Below are positions 1 through 6,127 of a stretch of DNA of 6,127 nucleotides, one piece after another. Each line of letters starts with the position of its first letter. Position 1 is the stretch's first letter. Source of the stretch: Acidobacteriota bacterium (GTDB taxonomy: Bacteria > Acidobacteriota > Blastocatellia > RBC074). Below the pieces are notes generated by a model, which made no database searches, was not told where the DNA came from, and saw only the letters and a program-made list of their open reading frames with translations. A program made the position numbers and the translations under genes. The stretch covers positions 1 through 6,127 of the forward strand of contig JABFSD010001226.1 of the NCBI GenBank assembly GCA_013140935.1, written 5' to 3'.

Positions 1-989
1 CTTATGACGCGGGCAAATACGCCAACACGCCCATCGCCGAACTATTGCCGATGTATTTGAACGACCGTGCCGAAGAACCCGAAATCGAAGCCGTCTCAAA
101 TTTCAAAGCGGCGTTGACGACGCGCGGACGCACACATCCGGTTACGCGGCTGGCGGATGATCGCGCCGCGAGCGCGAAGGTGTGGGATTCGCTACCCGCG
201 ATTACGGTTCCTGAAACGCTGGCGAATCTGAAACCGGGCGCGACCTTGATTTTAGAAGCGCGACACACCGCCGATAAAAACCGTGTCATTCCTTTGCTGG
301 CCGAACAGCGTTATGGACGTGGACGCACGTTGGCTTTCACGACCAACGATTCGTGGCGCTGGCAGATGGAGATGACTTCGACCAGCAAAGCGCACCCGAC
401 GTTTTGGCGGCAGTTGTTGCGCTATGTCGTAAGCACTACGCCAAACCTGACGGAAGTCGCGGCGGAACGCGACGTTTACGCGCAAGGCGATGTAGTCAGT
501 TTGACCAGCGAGATTCACGACAAGAAATGGGAAGCCATCAAAGACGCAGTGGTGATGGCGCGCGTCACGAAACCATCCGGCGCAACGGCTGACGTACCGC
601 TCAAGCTGAACTTTTCTGAAAAGGCGAGTGATTACCGCGCCGAATTCACGCCCGACGAAACCGGCTTGCACGAACTCGCCGTCACCGCGAAACGCGGCAA
701 CGCAGTCTTGGGCGAAGCCAAATCGAGCTTTCTGATTTCAGAACGCACGCGCGAATTTAACGACGCCGCGCAAAACGTAGAACTACTCAAACGCATCGCA
801 GCCGAAACCGGCGGCAAATACTTCACGCTCGATAAAGCCGATGACTTGCTGGATGAGATCACTACGTTAGAAGGAAAGAATTCAGAGCGCGTGAGCAAAG
901 ACCTGTGGGATATGCCGATCAACTTTTTGCTGTTGATCGCGCTGGCGAGCGGTGAATGGTTCCTGCGCAAACGGCGCGGGCTGGCTTAA
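1..989 (+). CDS. C-terminal part of membrane-anchored glutamine amidotransferase-like (COG5426/VWA-associated) protein, 5' partial
   Basis: The reading frame is open from base 3, with no start in the window, and gives 328 visible residues ending in TAA at 987-989. An ATG at 45 is in frame, but coding sequence continues upstream of it, so the gene is cut by the window edge. The segment GRGRTLAFTTNDSWRWQM (about bases 312-368), followed by HPTFWRQLLRYV, is typical of the class I glutamine-amidotransferase-like proteins found beside BatA, MoxR and DUF58 genes in Acidobacteriota and Planctomycetota. A beta-rich Ig-like region follows (about 450-750), then a helical segment (NVELLKRIAAETGGKYF). 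One C-terminal membrane helix (INFLLLIALASGEWFL) precedes RKRR, which predicts a cytoplasmic tail and a domain outside the membrane. No catalytic triad is visible here, so an enzymatic role cannot be claimed. The next gene starts 4 nt after the stop. Family recognition is from memory of motifs, with moderate to high confidence. Confidence 0.8.
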   Translation, partial: YDAGKYANTPIAELLPMYLNDRAEEPEIEAVSNFKAALTTRGRTHPVTRLADDRAASAKVWDSLPAITVPETLANLKPGATLILEARHTADKNRVIPLLAEQRYGRGRTLAFTTNDSWRWQMEMTSTSKAHPTFWRQLLRYVVSTTPNLTEVAAERDVYAQGDVVSLTSEIHDKKWEAIKDAVVMARVTKPSGATADVPLKLNFSEKASDYRAEFTPDETGLHELAVTAKRGNAVLGEAKSSFLISERTREFNDAAQNVELLKRIAAETGGKYFTLDKADDLLDEITTLEGKNSERVSKDLWDMPINFLLLIALASGEWFLRKRRGLA

Positions 990-993
990 CTTT

Positions 994-1443
994 ATGATCG
1001 AATCGAAAACACCACTTTTCTATTTCGACTTGCTGAGCCGCATGGCCGAATCCATCGCGGACGAATTGGGCTTGTCGCTGGTCGCTGCCAGCAAAGACGA
1101 AGAAAATTTGCGCGCAGCGTTTTACGTTCAGTTCGCGGGACTGCCCACGACAAAGGCTGACCCGAAACCCGATTTGGTGATTGAGATTGCAACCAATCTG
1201 GTTTCGCCCGCAGCGACTGAGCTGGGCAACGTGCGCGAGTGTTGGCGTTTTGACGGCGAACAACTCAAGTTCTATGAATTGCAAAAGGGCGAATACGTTG
1301 AACCAGGCGCGAGTCTGGCGTTCCCCTTCTTGCAAGCCGAAGACCTAGCGGCGTTCCTCGAACAGAGCAAAGCCGACAGCGCAGACACAGTGCTTTGGCG
1401 CTTGCGTATGTTGCTGCAAAAACACAAACCGGCTTCTGATTAA
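994..1443 (+). CDS. Short Uma2-like (PD-(D/E)XK superfamily) protein, probably catalytically defective
   Basis: The product has 149 residues. The ATG at 994 is chosen because it lies 4 nt after the preceding stop; an in-frame ATG at 952 would overlap the upstream membrane helix region by 38 nt. The Shine-Dalgarno signal is weak, so coupling to the upstream gene is likely. Residues 59-65 (PDLVIEI) match the PD...E strand of Uma2/DUF820 proteins. NVRECWRFDGEQLKFYEL (about 79-96) resembles the family's G-V-x-E-Y-W-x-V-D strand, and SLAFPFLQAEDLAAFL resembles its C-terminal motif. Uma2 proteins are usually near 180-200 residues and carry a lysine about a dozen residues after the glutamate. Here the stretch between E64 and W84 has no lysine and is short, and the N-terminus lacks the usual substrate-loop motif. 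It may be a degenerate relative or a different small cytoplasmic protein. No signal peptide is visible. The role is unknown. Confidence 0.6.
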   Translation: MIESKTPLFYFDLLSRMAESIADELGLSLVAASKDEENLRAAFYVQFAGLPTTKADPKPDLVIEIATNLVSPAATELGNVRECWRFDGEQLKFYELQKGEYVEPGASLAFPFLQAEDLAAFLEQSKADSADTVLWRLRMLLQKHKPASD

Positions 1444-1516
1444 CCGTAGAACAAGATGGTATCTTGTTCTCGATGCTGTAGAACAAGATACCATCTTGTT
1501 CTACAGCCGATTAAGA
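1444..1516. other. Intergenic spacer between the Uma2-like and caspase-like genes
   Basis: This 73-nt gap is the only clear gap between genes in the window. It is almost wholly occupied by the nested palindrome at 1446-1507. I see no convincing -35/-10 pair and no hairpin followed by a U-tract. The region just before the ATG at 1517 lacks a clear Shine-Dalgarno sequence; only a weak TAAGA is present. The downstream gene may therefore be read from an upstream promoter with the hairpin in its leader. Confidence 0.6.
1446..1507. repeat. Nested palindromic intergenic repeat (two inverted 23-mers, each a hairpin)
   Basis: Unit 1 (1448-1470) is AGAACAAGAT, a GGT loop, then ATCTTGTTCT: a perfect 10-bp stem. 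Unit 2 (1480-1502) has the same arms around an ACC loop and is the exact reverse complement of unit 1. Flanking bases extend the unit 2 stem to 15 bp (1475-1489 with 1493-1507). Arms of 25 nt (1446-1470 and 1480-1504) also form one large perfect inverted repeat with a 9-nt spacer (1471-1479). The stem halves additionally repeat directly with a 32-nt period. No T-tract follows, so it is not a standard terminator. It looks like a REP/MITE-type dispersed element, though copy number cannot be seen from one window. Confidence 0.88.
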
Positions 1517-2551
1517 ATGCGCATCCAGATTCACATCCTGTTATTGCTGTTACTCATCGCTTGCACCGCACTGGCGCAGGAAGCCGCGCCGCGCCCAAAC
1601 ACCAAGCCTTTGCCTGCCGACCCTAACAAATTCGCACTCGTCATCACCGGCATCAGCGGCGAGGAAGGCTACGCCAAAACCTTTGGAGCCGCGACCAAAC
1701 GTTTGCATACCGCCTTGACCGCGCAGCTTGGTTTTGCCGAAGAGCAAACCTTTGTTTTGACAGAAAAGCCCGAAGGCAAACAGCAACGCGCTACGGCTGA
1801 AAACGTAAGGCAAGTGTTGGTGATGTTGCGGAATACGTTGAAACCCGGTCAGCAACTGTTCGTCTTTTTCATCGGACACGGAACCTTTGACGCGCAACTC
1901 AAACTCGCCAAGTTCAATTTGGTAGGCCCTGATTTATCGGCGACCGATTACGCGCAACTTTTCAACGCGCTGCCTTCGCAACGCATCGTGATTGTGAATG
2001 CGGCGAGCGCGAGCGGCGAATTCATCAAACCGTTGTCGGCGGCGGGTCGCGTAGTGATTACGGCTACGCGCAGCGGGATGGAACAGAACGCGACGCGCTT
2101 TATGGATCCGTTCATCAAGGCCATCGAGACCGTAGGCAACAGCGAAGCCGACGCCGACAAGAGCGGGCGCGTATCGGTGCTGGAAGCCTTTGAATACGCC
2201 GCCAAGCTCGTGGCGAAATCGTTCGAGGCGAAAGGTACGCTGGTCACTGAGCATTCGTTGATTGACGACGACGGCAACGGCGAAGGCCACGCGCTGGGCG
2301 ACGCCGCTGAAGGCGCTTATGCCAAGACGATCTATTTCGATTCGCTGCCGCAACAACAAGCGGGCGGCGATGCGGTGCTGGCAAAACTGTTTGAAGAAAA
2401 GTTACGGCTCGAAGGCGATGTCGAACGTTATAAGCTGCAAAAGAAAACGTTGAGTGAAGACGTGTTTTACGACGGGCTGGAAAAGCAATTGATTGAGTTG
2501 GCGAAAGTGAGCAAAGAGATTCGCACCAAACAACGTGAGGTAAACCGGTGA
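1517..2551 (+). CDS. Exported caspase-like (peptidase C13/C14 fold) protein lacking the catalytic cysteine
   Basis: The product has 344 residues. The ATG at 1517 gives a classic export signal (MRIQIHILLLLLLIAC, then TALAQE). A TTG at 1496 also lies in frame but sits inside the palindrome and would add seven residues before the signal. L13-I14-A15-C16 fits a lipobox; cleavage after ALA (residue 20) is the alternative. The caspase-like core begins at about 35 (KFALVITGISG). FFIGHG carries the expected catalytic histidine (H121). At the usual A-C-x-S-G site the protein reads A163-S164-A165-S166-G167, and no cysteine exists outside C16. The stretch GRVVITATRSGMEQNATRF is typical of this bacterial C13-like group. 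D212-x-D-x-S-G-R-x-S-x-x-E223 resembles an EF-hand loop, and DDDGNG (250-255) a second one. The C-terminus (about 285-344) is charged and helical. It is either a pseudoprotease or a serine variant. It overlaps the next gene by 4 nt, which suggests coupled synthesis. Confidence 0.85.
   Translation: MRIQIHILLLLLLIACTALAQEAAPRPNTKPLPADPNKFALVITGISGEEGYAKTFGAATKRLHTALTAQLGFAEEQTFVLTEKPEGKQQRATAENVRQVLVMLRNTLKPGQQLFVFFIGHGTFDAQLKLAKFNLVGPDLSATDYAQLFNALPSQRIVIVNAASASGEFIKPLSAAGRVVITATRSGMEQNATRFMDPFIKAIETVGNSEADADKSGRVSVLEAFEYAAKLVAKSFEAKGTLVTEHSLIDDDGNGEGHALGDAAEGAYAKTIYFDSLPQQQAGGDAVLAKLFEEKLRLEGDVERYKLQKKTLSEDVFYDGLEKQLIELAKVSKEIRTKQREVNR
2537..2540 (+). promoter_or_regulatory. Shine-Dalgarno sequence for the TPR/metalloprotease gene
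   Basis: GAGG lies 7 nt upstream of the GTG at 2548, inside the last codons of the caspase-like gene. This placement supports GTG 2548 as a real translation start. The alternative in-frame GTG at 2659 has only pyrimidine-rich palindrome sequence in front of it. Confidence 0.6.
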
Positions 2552-5415
2552 AGGAGAGAGTCGAAGAGAAAAACGAGTTTCACCGCAGAGGCGCAGAGGT
2601 CTCGCAGAGTTTCGCAGAGAATCTCAGCGCGACTCTGCGAGACCTCTGCGCCTCTGCGGTGAGGAAGCATTGGGAAGCGAGCGCCTTCCTCCTCTTGCTC
2701 TGCTTTGCATTGGTTGTTCCGTTCTTGACCACGCACGCGCAGAACCCTGAAAAAAAGAAGAAAGACGCCAACCAATCAGAACCCGCGCAAGAAGAAGTCT
2801 CTCACATCGAAGCCGCCGAAGCGCAACTCAAAAAAGGCGAATACGAAGCCGCGACAGCCGCCTTCAACAAGCTACTCGCCGCGAACGCCAAAGATCAACG
2901 CGCGCAACGTGGCGTGCTGAAAGTAATGCTCGAAACGGGCAATTACGTTGAAGCCGAAACGACCGCGAAAAAGTATCTCGCCCCCGATGCTACTAAAGAT
3001 GCGAGCAATCATTTCGCGCGCCTGACGATTGCCGAAGTGATGGCCGAGACCGGGCGTTATGCCGAAGCCATTGCTGAGTTCGAGCGCGTGAGTAAAGCGA
3101 CTACACCGAAAGAGAAAGAGAACAAGACCGAAGCCGAGTTGGAAAAAGAAGCCGCCGTCCAACCGTTGCTGTTGCGCGCAGAGTTGCGGCGCGGCGAGTT
3201 GCTCAATGCCACTGGCAAGCCCGATGAAGCGCAGTTCGTCTTTCAGGGCATCAGCAAGTTTTGGGACGACAACACGGTCGAATCCGCCGAAGGCTTAACG
3301 ACTATTGCTACGGCGCTGGCCTATCTCGAAAAGCCGCAAGAAGCGAAAGATATGTATCTCGACGCCATCACGGCGGACGAGGCCAATGCCGAAGCCCACA
3401 TCGCGGCGGCAGAGTTATTCACGGCAAAATATGCATACGCCGATGCCGCAGAGTTTTTGAAAGATGCGTTGAAGCTCAATCCGAATTCCGCCGCGTTGCA
3501 TCTGGCGATTGCGCGCAACAAACGCTTCGACGGCGGCGAAGCCGTACAGCAAGCCATTGCGAAAGCCTTATCAATCAATCCGAATCTGGCGGCTGCAAAA
3601 TTGCTCGCGGCTTCGACCGATCTCGACGCCGAAAAGCATGAAGACGCCGCCAAGAAAATTGACGACGTGTTAAAACTCAACCCCAACGCACTCGAAGCCC
3701 ACGCCTTGCGCGCGGCTTCGCATTGGGTGAACAACCGCACAGTGCCATACGAAACCGCGTTGAAAGCAGCGCTCGCCATCAATCCGAAGTCAGGCGAGTT
3801 GTATGAAACGCTCGCGCATTACGCGACGAACCAGCGGCGCTATGACGAATCCATCGTCTTTTTGCGCAAGGCCGTAGAGCTAACGCCCAACCTCTGGAAC
3901 GCGCATCTCGCCCTTGGGCAAGCCCTGTTGCGCACCAACAAAAACGACGAAGGCCGCGCCGCCGTCGAGACTTCATTCAAGGGCGACCCGTTCAATCCGT
4001 GGGCGAAAAATACGCTGGAATTTCTGGATACGCTCGGCGACTTCCGCGAAACGACGGCGGGCGATTTCGTGATTCGCACGCACGAAAAAGAAAGCACGGT
4101 GCTGGCGGGTTACGCGGCGGATTTGCTGACTGAGGCCAAAGCGAAACTCACGGCGAAATATAAGTTCACGCCCACCGGCCCCATCGTGGCCGAGTTCCAT
4201 CCCAATCACGATGACTTTGCGGTGCGCGCGCTTGGCTTGCCCGGACTCGGCGCACTCGGCGTATGTTTCGGACAACAGATCGTGCAAGATTCGCCGTCGG
4301 CGCGCGCGGGCGAAGGCTTCAATTGGGGCAGCACGTTGTGGCACGAATACACCCACGTCATCACGCTGCAAATCACCGATCACCGCATTCCGCGCTGGTT
4401 TTCTGAGGGCCTCTCGGTCTTTGAAGAACACAAAGCGCGACCCGGCTGGGGCGACGATTGGAGCATCACCAACGTCAAGACTTTGGCTGACGGGCGCTGG
4501 TTCAAAATCAATGATTTGGATGGCGGCTTCATGCGTCCGAAGAAACCGGATGACGTGCAACTGGCTTATTTCGAGGCTTCGCAAGTTTGCCATTTCATCG
4601 AAGACAAGTTCGGCTTCGACGCGATTCTGGCGATGCTCAAAGGTTACAAAGACCAGAAACGCACGCCTGACATTTTGCGCGAAGCGTTGAAACTCACGCC
4701 CGAAGAATTCGATACGCAGTTTATGGCTTACGTGCAGGAACGCGGCGGCAAATACATCAAGACGCTCGCTCCGATGTGGGCGAAAGAAGCGCCCGAAGTT
4801 AGTAAAGACGTGACGAAAGAAAAGTTGTTTGAATTGGCCGATGCGCAACGTGATGACTTCGCAGCGCAGATGCGCGCGGGATCAAAAGCCATCGCTGAGA
4901 AAAACGATGAAGCGGCGTTGAAATACTTTCGCCGCGCGACTGAATTGTTCCCGCTGCAAAGCGAGGCTTATGAAGCGTTGGCTGGTATCTATGAACGGCG
5001 CGGCGATAAGGCCGCACAAATTGAGAGCCTCGAAGCGCAAATCAAAGTGGATGAGAACGATTACGCCGCGCACAAAAAACTCGCGCAACTCAAACTCGCG
5101 CAAGGCGACAAAGCGCGCGGGCTGGAATTGCTGAAACTCGGATTCTTTATCAATCCATTCGATCACGCGCTGCACACCGAAGCGGGCACGCTGTTGCTCG
5201 AACGCAAAGAAAACGAAGCGGCGCTGCGCGAATATCAAGTCGCGTTGGGTACGAAACCGCCCAACTTCGCCGAAGCGCATTTCAACGTCGCGCGGGCTTA
5301 TTCGGCGCTAGGCAAAGCCAAAGAAGCGAAGCGCGCCGTGTTGCAATCGCTCGAACTCGCGCCGGGTTTCGATAAGGCGCAAGACTTGTTGTTGCAGTTG
5401 ACGGAGAAACCTTAG
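2548..5415 (+). CDS. Large exported TPR protein with embedded gluzincin (peptidase MA-like) zinc protease domain
   Basis: The product has 955 residues counted from GTG 2548, which overlaps the previous stop (GTGA) and has GAGG 7 nt upstream. Residues 12-38 are encoded by the palindrome at 2580-2662. A hydrophobic export signal follows at about 45-66 (FLLLLCFALVVPFLTTHAQ). GTG 2659 would give a normal short signal peptide (MRKHWEASAFLLLL...), so the true start is uncertain. TPR-like helical repeats run from about 86 to 490. The protease domain (about 498-765) contains H599-E-Y-T-H603 and W617-F-S-E620-G-L, which are the zinc-ligand and catalytic motifs of peptidase-MA-type gluzincins and look intact. 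A second TPR block spans about 769-950. Acidobacterial relatives with a DSPSAR...FNWGSTLWHEYTH segment are familiar. The substrate is unknown; action in the periplasm or on the envelope is inferred from the signal and from coupling to the exported caspase-like protein. Confidence 0.9.
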   Translation: MKERVEEKNEFHRRGAEVSQSFAENLSATLRDLCASAVRKHWEASAFLLLLCFALVVPFLTTHAQNPEKKKKDANQSEPAQEEVSHIEAAEAQLKKGEYEAATAAFNKLLAANAKDQRAQRGVLKVMLETGNYVEAETTAKKYLAPDATKDASNHFARLTIAEVMAETGRYAEAIAEFERVSKATTPKEKENKTEAELEKEAAVQPLLLRAELRRGELLNATGKPDEAQFVFQGISKFWDDNTVESAEGLTTIATALAYLEKPQEAKDMYLDAITADEANAEAHIAAAELFTAKYAYADAAEFLKDALKLNPNSAALHLAIARNKRFDGGEAVQQAIAKALSINPNLAAAKLLAASTDLDAEKHEDAAKKIDDVLKLNPNALEAHALRAASHWVNNRTVPYETALKAALAINPKSGELYETLAHYATNQRRYDESIVFLRKAVELTPNLWNAHLALGQALLRTNKNDEGRAAVETSFKGDPFNPWAKNTLEFLDTLGDFRETTAGDFVIRTHEKESTVLAGYAADLLTEAKAKLTAKYKFTPTGPIVAEFHPNHDDFAVRALGLPGLGALGVCFGQQIVQDSPSARAGEGFNWGSTLWHEYTHVITLQITDHRIPRWFSEGLSVFEEHKARPGWGDDWSITNVKTLADGRWFKINDLDGGFMRPKKPDDVQLAYFEASQVCHFIEDKFGFDAILAMLKGYKDQKRTPDILREALKLTPEEFDTQFMAYVQERGGKYIKTLAPMWAKEAPEVSKDVTKEKLFELADAQRDDFAAQMRAGSKAIAEKNDEAALKYFRRATELFPLQSEAYEALAGIYERRGDKAAQIESLEAQIKVDENDYAAHKKLAQLKLAQGDKARGLELLKLGFFINPFDHALHTEAGTLLLERKENEAALREYQVALGTKPPNFAEAHFNVARAYSALGKAKEAKRAVLQSLELAPGFDKAQDLLLQLTEKP
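2580..2662. repeat. 83-nt palindromic repeat (GCAGAG type) embedded in a coding region
   Basis: Perfect 31-nt inverted arms (2580-2610 and 2632-2662) flank a 21-nt centre. The left arm and centre carry GCAGAG four times (2585, 2593, 2604, 2614), and the right arm carries CTCTGC three times (2633, 2644, 2652). Read in the frame of the TPR gene it encodes HRRGAEVSQSFAENL, then SATLRDLCASAV. Such GCAGAGGCGCAGAG palindromes are familiar to me as dispersed intergenic repeats in several bacterial groups, but copies cannot be checked here. The length is not a multiple of three, so a simple insertion would have shifted any older upstream frame. Confidence 0.9.
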
Positions 5416-5417
5416 AA

Positions 5418-6127
5418 ATGGCTTTAGATTTTGTCGCATATCACATGGTTCATGAGAACGGCCCTTATGAGGTTGAGGGGCGTACTGAATTTTCTTTTGA
5501 TAGTGGACACCCTCGCGGAATGCTCGAAGAATCCCTTGGGCAAAATGTGTGGGTTATTTCTGGCACAAAATCGAAGGGCAAAACAAGGTATCACTTGTGT
5601 GCGTTGTACCATCCCGAAGTAGTCGAAGATGATCCTGATGGAGGTTTTTGTATTTTGGGTAAAGGCAAAGGGTTTACTCCTGAAATAGAGCTAACGCACC
5701 TTGCTTGGTTTACGGACTTATATACAGAGCCACGCATCTACAGCTTTGGATTTAGAAAAATAAGCAATGAGCAACTCGCTCAAAAGCTACAAGAAATAAG
5801 TACAGTTACTGAAACTGAATACTACTCACCAGATGAAATCGTAACAACTCAAGGATTCATTGAACCCGCTCTCAAGCAAATTACAGTTAATGCATATGAA
5901 CGAAACCTTAAAGCTCGTAAAGCCTGTATTGGGCATTATGGCTATCTCTGTTCTGTCTGCGAGTTTGACTTCGAGGCTCAATATGGCGAGGTCGGTAAAG
6001 AATTTATTCATGTCCATCATTTGACCCTACGGTCTGCGACAAAAGAAGAATATGAAATTGACCCGATAAATGACTTGAGGCCGGTTTGCCCGAATTGCCA
6101 CTCAATGATTCACAAAAAGAATCCGCC
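5418..6127 (+). CDS. HNH endonuclease (McrA-like zinc-binding core), 3' partial
   Basis: An uninterrupted frame of 236 codons runs from the ATG at 5418 to the window edge with no stop. The start lies 2 nt after the previous stop, with GGAG at 5403-5406 (11-nt spacing). The C-terminal part is an HNH nuclease: C178-S-V-C181, then H198-V-H200-H201-L, then N218-D-L-R-P-V-C224-P-N-C227-H228 and H232. The four cysteines should bind a structural zinc, and the H/N/H residues form the metal-dependent beta-beta-alpha nuclease site. The N-terminal part (about 1-130) is beta-rich in appearance (VWVISGTKSKGKTRYHLCALYHPEVV is cut here to its theme), with no family I can name with confidence; a PUA/EVE-like DNA reader is a guess. 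DNA cleavage, perhaps as stand-alone restriction or mobile-element defence, is inferred. Base composition is lower in GC than the genes before it, and codons such as ATA, TTA and AGA are common, which suggests transfer. Confidence 0.88.
   Translation, partial: MALDFVAYHMVHENGPYEVEGRTEFSFDSGHPRGMLEESLGQNVWVISGTKSKGKTRYHLCALYHPEVVEDDPDGGFCILGKGKGFTPEIELTHLAWFTDLYTEPRIYSFGFRKISNEQLAQKLQEISTVTETEYYSPDEIVTTQGFIEPALKQITVNAYERNLKARKACIGHYGYLCSVCEFDFEAQYGEVGKEFIHVHHLTLRSATKEEYEIDPINDLRPVCPNCHSMIHKKNP

Noticed and set aside
952..993. Earlier in-frame ATG for the Uma2-like gene
   Set aside because: It would add 14 residues overlapping the upstream gene's membrane helix region. ATG 994, just after the upstream stop, is the more natural start.
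1460..1500. Sigma-70 type promoter within the spacer (TTGTTC as -35)
   Set aside because: TTGTTC is part of the palindrome arms, and no matching -10 box was found at proper spacing.
1446..1507. Intrinsic transcription terminator
   Set aside because: The stems are AT-rich and neither hairpin is followed by a run of T.
1446..1507. Mini CRISPR array (12-nt arm repeated with a 32-nt period)
   Set aside because: There are only two units, the repeats are self-complementary throughout, and there is no unique spacer between them.
3973..4848. Long minus-strand open frame (291 codons) opposite the protease domain
   Set aside because: It lies wholly inside the strongly supported TPR/gluzincin gene. 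The arginine- and phenylalanine-rich product shows no domain and is explained by the codon bias of the sense strand.
5424..5622. Small open frames on both strands at the start of the HNH gene
   Set aside because: Both are out of frame with the HNH coding sequence, which is continuous from 5418 to the window end and carries a recognisable domain.

Overview
The window looks like an Acidobacteriota chromosome segment, possibly class Blastocatellia. This is inferred from gene content and style: a BatA-neighbourhood glutamine-amidotransferase-like membrane protein, a caspase-like protein without its cysteine, a TPR/gluzincin fusion, an Uma2-like protein and palindromic intergenic repeats. No rRNA or other phylogenetic marker is present, so the assignment is tentative. 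All supported genes lie on the + strand and are tightly packed.

Layout. (1) 1-989 is the C-terminal part of a membrane-anchored, mostly extracytoplasmic protein resembling the COG5426 glutamine-amidotransferase-like/VWA family. (2) 994-1443 is a short protein resembling the C-terminal half of Uma2 (PD-(D/E)XK) proteins but lacking the catalytic lysine. (3) 1444-1516 is a spacer almost filled by a nested palindromic repeat. (4) 1517-2551 is an exported caspase-fold protein with the conserved histidine but serine where the catalytic cysteine should be. (5) 2548-5415 overlaps it by 4 nt and encodes a large exported TPR protein with an intact HEYTH gluzincin protease domain between two TPR blocks. 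Its 5' end contains an 83-nt palindrome with perfect 31-bp arms. (6) 5418-6127 starts 2 nt later and runs off the window. It encodes an HNH endonuclease with a CxxC/HVHH/CPNCH zinc-type core, in visibly AT-richer DNA.

How they may work together. Genes 4 and 5 are translationally coupled and both are exported, so they probably serve one envelope process: an inactive or serine-converted caspase-like protein paired with a zinc protease on a TPR scaffold. The upstream membrane protein is also an envelope component. The HNH gene differs in composition and predicted role (DNA cleavage, possibly defence) and looks like a later arrival. The two unrelated palindromes at the 5' ends of genes 4 and 5 are the most unusual structural features. 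No RNA genes, CRISPR arrays, transposases or intrinsic terminators were found.
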